The notes beneath the pieces were generated by a model. The model did no database searches and had not been told where the DNA came from. It worked only from the letters and a program-made list of their open reading frames with translations. Positions 21,922 to 32,328 of a stretch of 38,427 bases of DNA are shown here, one piece after another. This DNA comes from Bacteroidia bacterium (GTDB lineage: Bacteria; Bacteroidota; Bacteroidia; Flavobacteriales; Flavobacteriaceae), in NCBI GenBank assembly GCA_030429835.1, contig JAUIGC010000011.1, positions 1 through 38,427 of the forward strand, given 5' to 3'. The position numbers and the translations under genes were made by a program. The stretch's first letter is position 1; each line of letters begins with the position of its first letter.

Positions 21922-23928
21922 ATGCCAGCAACCGAAAAATCCATATTGTCCAGGTTATATATCGTAGCCGCATGCTTGGTGGTTTTTGCCGGTGCCGTGC
22001 TATTTAAGCTGGTATCAATCCAAGTGGTGGATGGGGAAAAATATATGGCCTTGGCAGAGACTAGGACCACAAAAATGTTCACTATCGCACCCAATAGGGG
22101 GAATCTATATTCTGATGACGGCAGCCTACTGGCTACCTCGGTTTCCAAATACAATATTCATTTTGATGCGGTAACGGTTAGTGAGAAGGATTTTAGGGAA
22201 AATGTAAAACCCTTGTCCGATGCCTTGGGGAAACTGTTCAATAAAGAATCATCCCATTATCAACAGATTCTTAGAAAGGCAAGGCAAAACCAAAATAGGT
22301 ATGCCTTGATTGCCAGAAACCTAGATTATTCTGAATACATGGCGGTTAAAAGTTTCCCTCTTTTTAATAAAGGACCTTTTAAAGGGGGGCTAGTTATCGA
22401 GCAAAATACCAAACGGGAACATCCTTTGGGCAAGATTGCGGAGAGAAGCGTTGGCTACGAGCGTGTGGATGAAAATGGTTATCATACCCGCGTTGGTATG
22501 GAAGGGGCCTTTAGTGAATATCTAAGTGGAATTGAGGGGAAAAGAACCAAGGTTAAAATTGCCAAAAACCAATGGAAGCCCATTGGGAACGACAATATCG
22601 TCGAACCCAAGGACGGTTATGATGTCTATTCTACTATAGATATAAATATACAGGACATTGCCCATCATGCACTTTTAAAGCAGTTGGAGTATTACAAGGC
22701 GGACCACGGAACTGTAATTGTAATGGAAACGAAGACAGGGGAGGTGAAGGCCATTTCAAACCTGGGTAGAACTTCCGAGGGGAAATATTATGAGCGTTTA
22801 AATTATGCTATAGGGGAATCCCATGAGCCTGGTTCTACCTTTAAATTGGTTAATCTGGTGGCTGCTCTGGAAGATAAGGTAATAGATACGAGTACCGTAG
22901 TTGATACTGAAAAGGGTAGGTGGAAAATTTACAATCACTATGTAAAGGATTCCAAACATGGCGGTTATGGGGAAATAACCGTGTCAAAGGCATTCGAGGT
23001 TTCCTCGAATACGGCATTCGCAAAAATCATACACAACAATTATAAGGAAAACCCTGAAAAATATGTGAACCGCTTAATGAGCATGGATATCCATAAGCAG
23101 TTGGGCCTTCCTGTAAAGGGCGAGGGTAAACCTGTTTTAAGATATCCGGGAGATAAAGGATGGTCGGGCCTATCACTGGCTCAAATGGCATATGGTTATG
23201 AAGTGGCGATGACCCCCTTACAAACCTTGGCTTTTTACAATGCCATAGCCAACGATGGGGAATTGATCAAACCTAGATTGATCAAAGAGGTCAAGGAATG
23301 GAACAAAACCGTTAAGAAGTTTGATAAGGAGGTATTAAACCCATCAATATGTTCCAAGGAGACGGCAAAAAAGGTTCAGCAATTGCTCAAGGATGTGGTA
23401 GAAAAGAAGTATGGTACGGGTCACGGTCTGTATTCTCCAAACTTTTCCATGGCGGGTAAGACAGGTACCTGTCAGAAAAACTATGTAAGCAAGGATCCAG
23501 ACAAACTAAAGTATATCTCCTCTTTTGCCGGATATTTTCCTGCGGATAATCCAAAGTATTCATGTATTGTGGTTATTCATGAGCCGGATAAAAGTGTGGG
23601 CTATTATGGCGCGGATGTATCGGGCCCAGTGTTCAAATCCGTAGCTCAAAAAATCTATGCCACATCACCTTTGATAGACGAGGTCGATGTGAAGGATACG
23701 CTGGAAAATAGATTGGATGAAGCCTATCAAGGTTATTTCGCAAATGTTCAGAAGCAGTACAACGAAATTCCCAATGTACAGGGAATGAGCGGTATGGATG
23801 CCATATCAATCTTGGAAAATCTGGGATTAGAAGTAGAGGTAAAGGGTAATGGTAAGGTAAAAAAACAGTCCATTTCCAAAGGGACGGATATAAAGAAGGT
23901 TAAGAAAATAGTATTGGAGCTATCATGA
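21922..23928 (+). CDS. ftsI: Septal peptidoglycan transpeptidase (PBP3/FtsI) with PASTA domain
   Basis: A 668-residue class B penicillin-binding protein that cross-links septal peptidoglycan. A membrane anchor is at about 12-34. The PBP dimer domain covers about 50-220. The transpeptidase domain has its three motifs: SxxK at Ser305 (STFK), SxN at 361-363 (SSN) and KTG at 513-515 (AGKTGTCQ). A single C-terminal PASTA domain follows at about 614-668 (IPNVQGMSGMDAISILENLG), as is common in Bacteroidota but not in E. coli FtsI. The ATG at 21922 is three bases after the ftsL stop, and the end overlaps murE by four bases. Confidence 0.95.
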   Translation: MPATEKSILSRLYIVAACLVVFAGAVLFKLVSIQVVDGEKYMALAETRTTKMFTIAPNRGNLYSDDGSLLATSVSKYNIHFDAVTVSEKDFRENVKPLSDALGKLFNKESSHYQQILRKARQNQNRYALIARNLDYSEYMAVKSFPLFNKGPFKGGLVIEQNTKREHPLGKIAERSVGYERVDENGYHTRVGMEGAFSEYLSGIEGKRTKVKIAKNQWKPIGNDNIVEPKDGYDVYSTIDINIQDIAHHALLKQLEYYKADHGTVIVMETKTGEVKAISNLGRTSEGKYYERLNYAIGESHEPGSTFKLVNLVAALEDKVIDTSTVVDTEKGRWKIYNHYVKDSKHGGYGEITVSKAFEVSSNTAFAKIIHNNYKENPEKYVNRLMSMDIHKQLGLPVKGEGKPVLRYPGDKGWSGLSLAQMAYGYEVAMTPLQTLAFYNAIANDGELIKPRLIKEVKEWNKTVKKFDKEVLNPSICSKETAKKVQQLLKDVVEKKYGTGHGLYSPNFSMAGKTGTCQKNYVSKDPDKLKYISSFAGYFPADNPKYSCIVVIHEPDKSVGYYGADVSGPVFKSVAQKIYATSPLIDEVDVKDTLENRLDEAYQGYFANVQKQYNEIPNVQGMSGMDAISILENLGLEVEVKGNGKVKKQSISKGTDIKKVKKIVLELS

Positions 23929-25388
23929 AATTGCTAAAGGACATATTGTTCGGGGTACATATTTCTGCAGTTAGTGGAACAACCAACTGTGAGGTTGCTT
24001 CAGTATGTTTTGATTCCAGAAAAGTTGAGAATGGGGATGCGTTTGTAGCTACGAGAGGTACTTTGACCGATGGCCACAAGTATATTGAAAAGGCTGTAGA
24101 ACAGGGTGCAAGGGCTATCATCTGTGAGGAACTGCCCAAAGAATTGAAAGATAACGTTACGTATGTTGAGGTAGAAAATGGACATCAGGCATTGGCCATT
24201 ATGGCCTCCAATTTTTATGATACCCCTTCCAAAAACCTCAAATTGGTAGGAGTAACGGGAACAAATGGCAAGACTACGGTATCAAGCCTTTTGTATCAAC
24301 TCTTTAAAAAAGCCGGCTACAAAGTGGGACTACTTTCTACCATAAAGATTATGGTAGATGATAAGGAATATGCCACCAGTCATACAACACCCGATGCTTT
24401 GGTAATTAACCATCACTTAAAACTGATGAACGATGCCGGGGTGGAGTTTTGTTTTATGGAGGTGAGTTCACATGGTATCCATCAAAAAAGGACCGAAGGG
24501 TTAGTTTTTGAGGGTGCGATTTTCACCAATCTTTCCCATGATCATTTGGATTATCATAAGACTTTTGCTGAATACAGGGATACCAAGAAAAAACTTTTTG
24601 ACAATCTTCCAAAGAAGGCCTTCGCACTAACCAATATTGATGATAAAAATGGATTGGTTATGGTGCAGAACACCAACGCAAGAAAGTACACCTATGCTTT
24701 AAAAAACTATGCGGACTATAGGGCCCAGATTTTGGAAAATCAATTTGACGGCCAATTGTTGAAAATCGATGACAATGAGCTGTGGACAAAATTGATAGGC
24801 CACTTTAATGCTTACAACATGCTTGCCATCTACGCATCTGCCGATCTATTGGGGCTAGAAAAATTGGAGACCCTTCGGTTATTGAGCGAATTGGAAAATG
24901 TAGATGGAAGATTTCAATATTACATATCTAAAGATAGAATAACGGCTATAGTTGATTATGCCCATACGCCGGATGCTTTAAAAAATGTGCTTGATACAAT
25001 CAACACTTTGAGGACTGGAAATGAAAACGTCATCACCGTTGTGGGGTGTGGTGGCGACAGAGACAGATCTAAGCGTCCGGTAATGGGCAATATCGCTACG
25101 GAAATGAGCAACAAGGTGATTTTTACTTCTGACAATCCCAGAACGGAATCGCCCAGTGCCATTATTGCCGAAATGGAAAGTGGCGTGGAGCCCCAGAACG
25201 TCAAAAAAATTTTATCCATTGAAAATAGGGAGCAGGCCATTAAAACCGCTTGTCAGCTTGCCAATGGAAACGATATCATACTAATTGCCGGGAAAGGACA
25301 TGAAACTTATCAGGAGACCAATGGCAATCGAGTGGACTTTGATGATTTTAAAATAGTAAGGAAACTTTTGCAAGCCTTGGATAAATAG
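23925..25388 (+). CDS. murE: UDP-MurNAc-tripeptide synthetase (meso-diaminopimelate ligase)
   Basis: MurE adds the third amino acid to UDP-MurNAc-L-Ala-D-Glu. In 487 residues the ATP-binding GTNGKTT is at 112-118. The diamino-acid selectivity motif DNPR is at 402-405 (TSDNPRTESP). DNPR marks enzymes using meso-diaminopimelate rather than lysine, so the peptidoglycan is predicted to be the Gram-negative A1-gamma type. AYSHTTPD-like substrate contacts and the carbamylated-lysine region around FAEYRDTKKKLF are also visible. It overlaps ftsI by four bases (ATGA). Confidence 0.96.
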   Translation: MKLLKDILFGVHISAVSGTTNCEVASVCFDSRKVENGDAFVATRGTLTDGHKYIEKAVEQGARAIICEELPKELKDNVTYVEVENGHQALAIMASNFYDTPSKNLKLVGVTGTNGKTTVSSLLYQLFKKAGYKVGLLSTIKIMVDDKEYATSHTTPDALVINHHLKLMNDAGVEFCFMEVSSHGIHQKRTEGLVFEGAIFTNLSHDHLDYHKTFAEYRDTKKKLFDNLPKKAFALTNIDDKNGLVMVQNTNARKYTYALKNYADYRAQILENQFDGQLLKIDDNELWTKLIGHFNAYNMLAIYASADLLGLEKLETLRLLSELENVDGRFQYYISKDRITAIVDYAHTPDALKNVLDTINTLRTGNENVITVVGCGGDRDRSKRPVMGNIATEMSNKVIFTSDNPRTESPSAIIAEMESGVEPQNVKKILSIENREQAIKTACQLANGNDIILIAGKGHETYQETNGNRVDFDDFKIVRKLLQALDK

Positions 25389-25419
25389 TGCTATAAAGAA
25401 AAAGAATCTATAAAATTAT

Positions 25420-26640
25420 ATGTTAACCTACCTGTTCGAATACTTGGAAAAACAATATCAGCTGCCTGGGGCCAGTCTGTTCCAGTTCAGTACGTTTCGT
25501 GCGGGCATGGCTATATTGTTTTCTTTGATTATTGCGACGGCCTACGGTAAAAGGATTATTCTGTTTCTTCAAAAGCAACAAGTTGGCGAGACCATACGCG
25601 ACTTAGGATTGGAAGGCCAAAAACAAAAGGCGGGTACTCCTACCATGGGAGGTATCATTATCATCTTGGCTACCCTTGTCCCGGTTTTACTGTTTGCCAG
25701 ATTGGAAAACATATATATCATTTTATTGATTTTCACAACCTTATGGATGGGTGTCATCGGTTTTATAGATGACTATATAAAGGTTTTCAAAAAGAACAAA
25801 GAAGGACTTAAAGGAAGGTTCAAGGTTATAGGTCAGGTTGTATTGGGCCTCATAGTAGGTGCAGTGCTATACTTTCATCCAGAGGTTACCATGCGGGACC
25901 ATGATAAGACCATAATCACCGAGCAGTTTACGGTAGAGGAGGTACGTGGTGCGGAAATAAAGTCTACTATGACCACTGTTCCCTTTTTTAAAAATAATGA
26001 ATTCGATTACGGGAGTTTTATTGGATGGATGGGCGAAGGGGCCAAGGAGTATGCTTGGTTGATATTCATACCTATTATCATTTTGATAGTGACCGCAGTT
26101 TCCAATGGTGCAAACTTAACTGATGGTATCGACGGATTGGCGGCGGGTACCTCGGCAATCATTGTTTTTACATTAGGTGTTTTTGCTTTGGTTTCCGGTA
26201 ATATCATTTTTTCGGATTATTTGGACATTATGTATATCCCCAGGGTTGGAGAGTTGTTGATTTTCATCACGGCATTTGTTGGAGCCTTGGTAGGGTTTCT
26301 TTGGTACAATACCTATCCGGCCCAGGTTTTTATGGGAGATACGGGAAGTTTGACCATAGGCGGGGTTATTGCCGTAATCGCCATAATCGTAAGAAAGGAA
26401 CTATTGATACCCGTTCTATGCGGTATTTTTTTCGCAGAATCCATTTCGGTCATGACGCAGGTAGCCTATTTCAAGTATACCAAAAAGAAATTTGGGGAAG
26501 GAAGACGTATTTTTTTAATGTCCCCCTTACATCACCACTATCAAAAAAAAGGATATCACGAAAGCAAGATCGTAACCCGATTTTGGATTGTGGGAATTAT
26601 GTTGGCCATTGTGACCATCGTAACACTTAAGGTAAGATAA
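25420..26640 (+). CDS. mraY: Phospho-N-acetylmuramoyl-pentapeptide transferase
   Basis: MraY transfers phospho-MurNAc-pentapeptide onto undecaprenyl phosphate, making lipid I at the inner membrane. The 406-residue polytopic protein shows about ten hydrophobic segments. It has the catalytic DDYIK (117-121), the [15 protein letters not shown] loop (about 229-243), FMGDTGSL and the HHHYQKKG motif near the C-terminus. It is longer than E. coli MraY because of an insert at about 155-205 between membrane segments, which is charged and probably periplasmic; such inserts are usual in Bacteroidota. A 31-base gap separates it from murE, and murD starts directly after its stop. Confidence 0.97.
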   Translation: MLTYLFEYLEKQYQLPGASLFQFSTFRAGMAILFSLIIATAYGKRIILFLQKQQVGETIRDLGLEGQKQKAGTPTMGGIIIILATLVPVLLFARLENIYIILLIFTTLWMGVIGFIDDYIKVFKKNKEGLKGRFKVIGQVVLGLIVGAVLYFHPEVTMRDHDKTIITEQFTVEEVRGAEIKSTMTTVPFFKNNEFDYGSFIGWMGEGAKEYAWLIFIPIIILIVTAVSNGANLTDGIDGLAAGTSAIIVFTLGVFALVSGNIIFSDYLDIMYIPRVGELLIFITAFVGALVGFLWYNTYPAQVFMGDTGSLTIGGVIAVIAIIVRKELLIPVLCGIFFAESISVMTQVAYFKYTKKKFGEGRRIFLMSPLHHHYQKKGYHESKIVTRFWIVGIMLAIVTIVTLKVR

Positions 26641-27975
26641 ATGGCTTTCCTAGTAGTGCTTGGTGGAGGTGAAAGTGGTGTAGGTACGGCCATTTTAGGA
26701 CAAAAAAAAGGATTTGATGTTTTTGTTTCCGACAAGGGAAAAATAAAGGATAAGTACAAGGACGTTCTTAAACATTTTGGGATTGATTGGGAGGAATCCA
26801 AACACTCCGAGGATAAAATCATGAAGGCGAATGTTGTCATGAAGAGTCCTGGAATTCCGGATTCCGTTCCGTTGGTTAAGGAGTTGGTCAATAAAGGCAT
26901 TCCCGTTATCTCTGAGATTGAATTTGCATCAAGATATACCGATGCAAAGATTATCGGGATAACTGGAAGCAACGGAAAGACCACGACCACGATGCTCACC
27001 TATCACATTTTAAAAAATGGTGGGTTAAACGTGGGTATGGCCGGTAATATTGGGGATAGTTTCGCCAAAATGGTAGCTGAAGAGGATTTCGATTACTATG
27101 TTTTGGAAATCAGCAGTTTTCAATTGGACGGTATAAGGGAATTTAAACCTCATATTTCCATAATTACCAACATTACACCGGACCATTTGGACAGATATGG
27201 GTATAAGTTCGAAAACTACATAGCTTCCAAATTCCTTATCACCAAAAACCAATCGGACGAGGATTATTTCATTTATGATGCAGACGATGAAGTTATTGTC
27301 GATTGGTTAAAGGAACATCCCGTTAAATCCAGATTAATGCCCTTTTCGCTAAAGCGGTCCTTTGGGGAAGGAGCTTATTTAGAAAACAATGAAATTAATA
27401 TAACAACTCAAGAAGACACTATAAAAATGACGACAGACACCTTAGCACTCGAAGGCCAGCACAATGTAAAGAATACCATGGCAGCGGCCATGGTGGCAAA
27501 ATTGGTAGGTATTCGGAAAGAAACCATTAGGGAATGCATTTCCAATTTCCAAGGTGCGCCGCATCGTCTGGAAAAAGTATTGAAAATACATCATGTTCAG
27601 TATATCAACGATTCCAAGGCTACCAATGTAAATGCTACCTATTATGCACTGGATAGTGTCAAGACGCCAACGGTTTGGATAGTTGGCGGTGTTGATAAGG
27701 GAAATGAATATAAAGAATTGATGCCTTTAGTAAGGGAAAAAGTAAAGGCTATTGTCTGTTTGGGCGTTGATAATGAAAAAATAAAGGAAACCTTTGGTAA
27801 TGTGGTAGATCTCTTAGTGGAGACCTATGCCATGGAAGAAGCGGTTAAAGTGGCCTACAAGATAGCCGAAAGGGGTGATACGGTTTTACTGTCACCGGCT
27901 TGTGCCAGCTTTGACCTTTTTGAAAACTATGAAGATCGCGGTAATCAATTTAAGAATTGCGTAAAAAACCTATAG
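26641..27975 (+). CDS. murD: UDP-N-acetylmuramoylalanine--D-glutamate ligase
   Basis: MurD adds D-glutamate to UDP-MurNAc-L-alanine. The 444 residues begin with a nucleotide-sugar-binding Rossmann region (LVVLGGGESGVGTAIL). The ATP loop GSNGKTT is at 109-115, NITPDHLDRYG follows, and the C-terminal ligase part has HRLEKV and NDSKATNVNAT. The ATG follows the mraY stop with no gap and ftsW begins three bases after its end, so translation is tightly linked. Confidence 0.96.
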   Translation: MAFLVVLGGGESGVGTAILGQKKGFDVFVSDKGKIKDKYKDVLKHFGIDWEESKHSEDKIMKANVVMKSPGIPDSVPLVKELVNKGIPVISEIEFASRYTDAKIIGITGSNGKTTTTMLTYHILKNGGLNVGMAGNIGDSFAKMVAEEDFDYYVLEISSFQLDGIREFKPHISIITNITPDHLDRYGYKFENYIASKFLITKNQSDEDYFIYDADDEVIVDWLKEHPVKSRLMPFSLKRSFGEGAYLENNEINITTQEDTIKMTTDTLALEGQHNVKNTMAAAMVAKLVGIRKETIRECISNFQGAPHRLEKVLKIHHVQYINDSKATNVNATYYALDSVKTPTVWIVGGVDKGNEYKELMPLVREKVKAIVCLGVDNEKIKETFGNVVDLLVETYAMEEAVKVAYKIAERGDTVLLSPACASFDLFENYEDRGNQFKNCVKNL

Positions 27976-27978
27976 TAC

Positions 27979-29181
27979 GTGCGAAACCTATTGCAAAATA
28001 TAAACGGGGATAAAGCCATTTGGGCCATTGCGGCGCTATTGGCGTTGTTCTCTTTTCTTCCCGTATACAGTGCCAGTAGTAATCTGGTTTATGTTGTGGG
28101 TAATGGTACAACGGTGGGGCATTTGGTTAAACATGCCCTATTACTATTTCTGGGTTTCGGAATCATTTACGGGGTTCATAAAATACCGACGCATTTTTTT
28201 AAGGGCTTGTCCTTGATTGCTATGCCAATAGTGATTGTGCTGCTTGTTTTTGTTTTGGCCCAAGGTACAACGGCAGGTGAAACCAATGCGAGTAGGTGGA
28301 TACGTTTACCACTCGTAGGCTTTGGATTTCAACCTTCGAACTTGGCGGCCGTGGTTTTGATGATATATGTGGCCAGATATTTATCCAAAATAAGGGATGT
28401 GAAGGTTTCTTTTAAGGAAAGCATCTTACCATTGTGGTTACCGGTTTTTTTGGTGGTGGTACTTATTCTTCCTGCTAACTTTTCAACGGCCGGTATTATT
28501 TTTTCCATGGTATTACTGCTTTGTTTTATAGGGGGATACCCATTAAAGTACTTATTGGCCATCGTAGGAACTGGAATTGCTTGTTTGGCCTTGTTCATTT
28601 TGGTGGCCAAAGCGGCCCCGGGTTTGTTTCCCAATAGGGTGGATACATGGATGAGCCGAATCGATAGTTTTAGCAATCCGGAGGATACGGAGGCCAACTA
28701 TCAGATAGAAAAGGCAAAAATCGCCATTGCAACGGGTGGAGTCATGGGCAAAGGTGCAGGTAAAAGTGTACAGAAGAATTTTCTTCCCCAGAGTTCTTCG
28801 GATTTCATTTATGCCATCATTGTAGAGGAATATGGATTGATAGGCGGATTTGCCTTAATGTTTTTTTATCTCTTTTTGTTGTTTAGGATAGTGGTTGTAG
28901 CCAATGGCTGTAGCACCATTTTCAGTAAACTTTTGGTGCTAGGTGTAGGTCTGCCCATTGTATTTCAGGCATTGATCAATATGGCTGTAGCGGTGGAGCT
29001 GTTTCCGGTAACTGGGCAGAATTTGCCGCTGATCAGTAGTGGGGGAACCTCTAGTTGGATGACCTGTTTGGCCATTGGAATCATTTTGAGTGCAAGCAAT
29101 AAAAATTGGGCGGCGAGTAAGGAAAGCAATACGGATATTGATGAAAGTAACCCTTTAGAAGTACTTAGTGGACAACTATAG
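27979..29181 (+). CDS. ftsW: Septal peptidoglycan polymerase FtsW (SEDS family)
   Basis: FtsW is the glycosyltransferase that polymerises septal glycan with FtsI. The 400-residue protein has about ten membrane helices. It has the SEDS stretches [20 protein letters not shown] and, near the C-terminus, [20 protein letters not shown]. The periplasmic loop carrying the catalytic Asp is probably the one around [20 protein letters not shown]. The start is a GTG at 27979, three bases after the murD stop; no ATG is suitable. The end overlaps murG by 14 bases. Confidence 0.95.
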   Translation: MRNLLQNINGDKAIWAIAALLALFSFLPVYSASSNLVYVVGNGTTVGHLVKHALLLFLGFGIIYGVHKIPTHFFKGLSLIAMPIVIVLLVFVLAQGTTAGETNASRWIRLPLVGFGFQPSNLAAVVLMIYVARYLSKIRDVKVSFKESILPLWLPVFLVVVLILPANFSTAGIIFSMVLLLCFIGGYPLKYLLAIVGTGIACLALFILVAKAAPGLFPNRVDTWMSRIDSFSNPEDTEANYQIEKAKIAIATGGVMGKGAGKSVQKNFLPQSSSDFIYAIIVEEYGLIGGFALMFFYLFLLFRIVVVANGCSTIFSKLLVLGVGLPIVFQALINMAVAVELFPVTGQNLPLISSGGTSSWMTCLAIGIILSASNKNWAASKESNTDIDESNPLEVLSGQL

Positions 29182-30256
29182 GTTTATCATTTCGGGAGGA
29201 GGAACGGGAGGTCATATTTATCCGGCGATTTCAATTGCCGACGAACTGAAAAGAAGACATCCAAATGCGGAGTTCCTTTTTGTGGGAGCAAAGGATAGGA
29301 TGGAAATGGAGAAGGTCCCCCAAGCGGGATACAAAATAGAAGGATTGTGGATAACAGGGATACAACGGAAACTGACCCTTAAAAATCTAATGTTTCCATT
29401 TAAACTGATAAGTAGTTTGATCAAGGCAAGCAAAATAGTAACCAAGTTTAAACCTCATGCAGTTGTGGGCACGGGTGGTTTTGCTAGTGGTCCTTTGTTG
29501 AAGGTGGCTTCCGGTAGGGGTATACCTTGTGTGCTTCAGGAGCAGAATTCCTTTGCCGGAATAACCAACAAATTACTTAAGGACAAAGTCGCCAAAATAT
29601 GTGTGGCCTACGATGGAATGGAGCGTTTTTTCCCTGAGGATAAGATTGTAAAAACGGGTAATCCCGTGAGGGCGGATTTGATTACCATCAATGAGGATAA
29701 AAACGAGGCCTTACAGTTTTTTGGTCTGGAAACAGGCAGAAAAACCCTGTTGGTGCTAGGTGGAAGTTTGGGTTCCAAACGAATCAACAACCTAATTGCG
29801 GAAAATCTCGGGTTTTTCAGGTCATTGGGCCTTCAGGTCCTTTGGCAATGTGGTAAGGGATATATAGAAACGTATAAACATCTGAATTCGGATACCGTGA
29901 AGGTCCATGCCTTTTTTAACGATATGGCCAAGACGTACGCCGCGGCAGACTTTATTATTTCCAGATCCGGTGCAGGAGCGGTTTCAGAACTGTGCTTGGT
30001 TGGAAAACCCACCATTTTTATACCATCACCAGTGGTTGCGGAAGATCATCAGACGAAAAATGCTCAGGCTTTGGTAGCTGAGGATGCCGCTATCATGATT
30101 AAGGAAGGTAATTTGGATGAAGACTTCAAGGCACGGTTTCAATCCGTTTTTGAGTCTAAGGAATTACAGCAAGATCTCGCTAAAAATATAAAGGCATTGG
30201 CCCTGCCAAATGCCACTAAGGACATATGTGACGAAATAGAAAAATTATTGAATTAG
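29168..30256 (+). CDS. murG: Lipid II synthase MurG (GlcNAc transferase)
   Basis: MurG adds GlcNAc to lipid I, giving lipid II, on the inner face of the cytoplasmic membrane. The 362 residues contain the N-terminal Gly-rich loop [13 protein letters not shown] (9-21), the second Gly-rich loop GTGGFASGP (about 97-105), [12 protein letters not shown] and the C-terminal donor site [17 protein letters not shown] and EDHQTKNA. The start is a GTG inside the last codons of ftsW. It has the usual GT-B fold length. murC follows after five bases. Confidence 0.97.
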   Translation: MDNYRFIISGGGTGGHIYPAISIADELKRRHPNAEFLFVGAKDRMEMEKVPQAGYKIEGLWITGIQRKLTLKNLMFPFKLISSLIKASKIVTKFKPHAVVGTGGFASGPLLKVASGRGIPCVLQEQNSFAGITNKLLKDKVAKICVAYDGMERFFPEDKIVKTGNPVRADLITINEDKNEALQFFGLETGRKTLLVLGGSLGSKRINNLIAENLGFFRSLGLQVLWQCGKGYIETYKHLNSDTVKVHAFFNDMAKTYAAADFIISRSGAGAVSELCLVGKPTIFIPSPVVAEDHQTKNAQALVAEDAAIMIKEGNLDEDFKARFQSVFESKELQQDLAKNIKALALPNATKDICDEIEKLLN

Positions 30257-30261
30257 CCAAA

Positions 30262-31614
30262 ATGGAAATCAAGGACATACGTAGGGTTTACTTCATAGGT
30301 ATCGGAGGTATTGGTATGTCCGCATTGGCCAGGTATTTCAGGTTTATCGGTAAGGAGGTTGCAGGTTATGATAAGACCGAAACTCCTTTGACGCTTGAAT
30401 TATCCGGCCATGATGTTTCCATCCATTATGATGATAATTTAGAGTTGGTTCCAAAAGCGTTTTTAAATGCCAAGGAAACCTTGATTGTCTATACACCTGC
30501 GGTAAAAACCACACATTCGGAATATCAATATTTCTTACAGAACGGTTTCATGATAAAGAAGCGTTCTGAGGTATTGGGACTCATTACCAAGGATTCATTC
30601 TGCTTTGCCGTTGCGGGTACACATGGCAAGACCACAACCTCGAGCATTCTTGCACACCTATTAAAAGAGACAGGAACTCCTTTAATGGCATTTTTAGGAG
30701 GTATTTCAGAAGATTTCAATAGTAATTTTCTGTTAGAGGGTACGGATTATTCAGTCGTTGAGGCTGATGAGTTTGATAGGTCTTTCTTACGGCTTTCCCC
30801 AAATGTGGCCTGTATAACCTCTATGGATGCCGATCATTTGGATATTTATGGAAATGCTGAAGAATTGAAGAAATCCTTTCTGCAATTTGTGGACAGAATA
30901 AAACCGGGGGGTAAATTATTTATAAGAAAAGGATTGCCCTTAGAAGGTATTACATATGGTATTGAAGATGATTCAGACTATTGTATAAGAAATATAAGAG
31001 TAGAACATGGTGCCTACATTTTTGATTTGGGAACTCCGGAAGAAACCTATTCCGGGGTTAAGTTCAACAAGCCGGGAAGACATAATCTATTGAACGGTTT
31101 GGTTGCTTTTGCTATGGCGATACAAGCAGGTTCCCCACCGTATCGCCTAGCTGAGGCTTTAGCAACTTTTAAAGGAGTACAACGAAGGTTTTCCTACAGA
31201 ATTAAAAATGAGGACTTCGTTTTCATTGATGACTATGCACATCATCCTACTGAAATTGATGCCGTGTACGATGCCATTGAGGAAATGCACCCGAATAAAA
31301 AGGTATTGGCAATTTTTCAGCCACATTTATTCAGCAGGACCAAGGATTTTGGGGATGATTTTGCAAAAAGCCTTTCCAAATTTACCAGTGTTTTGCTTTT
31401 GGAAATATATCCTGCAAGGGAGGAGCCTTTGGAAGGTATAGATGCTGCTTGGTTAATGGAAAAAATGACGAACCAGCATAAAAAAATCGTACAAAAAAGT
31501 GAATTGATATCAGAAATAAAAGCTCAAAATCCCCAGGTGCTTGTCATGATGGGAGCAGGGGACATAGGCTTGGAAATTATAAAGGTTAAAAAGGAATTGG
31601 AATATGCGCATTAA
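30262..31614 (+). CDS. murC: UDP-N-acetylmuramate--L-alanine ligase
   Basis: MurC adds the first amino acid, L-alanine, to UDP-MurNAc. The 450-residue protein has the N-terminal dinucleotide-type loop FIGIGGIGMSALAR (11-24), the ATP loop GTHGKTTTS (119-127), DEFDRSFL, the Asp/His segment MDADHLDIYG and DDYAHHPTEI near 325. The end overlaps ftsQ by 11 bases. As in other Bacteroidota, murC, not murF or ddl, sits before ftsQ here. Confidence 0.97.
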   Translation: MEIKDIRRVYFIGIGGIGMSALARYFRFIGKEVAGYDKTETPLTLELSGHDVSIHYDDNLELVPKAFLNAKETLIVYTPAVKTTHSEYQYFLQNGFMIKKRSEVLGLITKDSFCFAVAGTHGKTTTSSILAHLLKETGTPLMAFLGGISEDFNSNFLLEGTDYSVVEADEFDRSFLRLSPNVACITSMDADHLDIYGNAEELKKSFLQFVDRIKPGGKLFIRKGLPLEGITYGIEDDSDYCIRNIRVEHGAYIFDLGTPEETYSGVKFNKPGRHNLLNGLVAFAMAIQAGSPPYRLAEALATFKGVQRRFSYRIKNEDFVFIDDYAHHPTEIDAVYDAIEEMHPNKKVLAIFQPHLFSRTKDFGDDFAKSLSKFTSVLLLEIYPAREEPLEGIDAAWLMEKMTNQHKKIVQKSELISEIKAQNPQVLVMMGAGDIGLEIIKVKKELEYAH

Positions 31615-32323
31615 TTGGAATGTTTTGAAGGTGGTTGCGCTAATGTTAGTAATAATGGGGCTTTACGCATTTTCTAACAATAGAAATCGCAGCAAAAATG
31701 TGGTCAGTACCCGGGTGGAATTTTTGGGAGACCAAAATTTGTATATCACTGAGGGAGCGGTTAATAAATTGTTAATACAAAATTATGGGCGCCTCGAAAA
31801 TGTGCCTAAAGAAAAATTAGTTTTGAATACTATAGAAAAGGCCCTTGAGGCCAATGAAATGGTGAAAAGTGCCCAAGTCTATATTACAATAGACGGTAAG
31901 CTAACGTCTAAAATTGTTCAACGTAAACCCATCGGACGCATTGAGGGGAATTCAAAATTCTATCTGGATGATGAAGGAAAGCGTATGCCGTTTTCGTCCA
32001 ATTATTCAGCGAGGGTGCCTATTATAACAGGTGAAATTACGGGTAAGAGTCTGGAGGATGTATATAAAATTTTGGAGTTTATCAACAAGGACGATTTTTT
32101 ACGAAAGAATGTAATTGGTATTCATATCAAGGCAGAAGATGATTATCAATTGAAGTTCAGGCTGAACCAGTTTGTAGTGAATTTAGGGGATATTGAAAAT
32201 TTGGAAGCAAAGTTCAGCAACTTTAAAGCTTTTTATGCCAAGGCCAACAAGGATAAGACCTTGGAGGATTTTGTCGTAGTTAGTTTGGAATTCAATAACC
32301 AGGTAGTGTGCACTAAAATTTAA
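31604..32323 (+). CDS. ftsQ: Cell division protein FtsQ
   Basis: FtsQ is a bitopic inner-membrane protein linking FtsL/FtsB with the septal synthase. The 239 residues have a short cytoplasmic N-terminus, one membrane helix at about 7-23 (VLKVVALMLVIMGLYAFS) and a periplasmic part. That part has a POTRA-like region (VEFLGDQNLYITEGAVNKLL to VQRKPIGRI) and a later FtsQ beta domain (IEGNSKFYLDDEGKRMPF, ARVPIITGE). Sequence similarity to E. coli FtsQ is low, so the call depends on layout and on its place between murC and ftsA. Confidence 0.92.
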   Translation: MRINWNVLKVVALMLVIMGLYAFSNNRNRSKNVVSTRVEFLGDQNLYITEGAVNKLLIQNYGRLENVPKEKLVLNTIEKALEANEMVKSAQVYITIDGKLTSKIVQRKPIGRIEGNSKFYLDDEGKRMPFSSNYSARVPIITGEITGKSLEDVYKILEFINKDDFLRKNVIGIHIKAEDDYQLKFRLNQFVVNLGDIENLEAKFSNFKAFYAKANKDKTLEDFVVVSLEFNNQVVCTKI

Positions 32324-32328
32324 CAACA

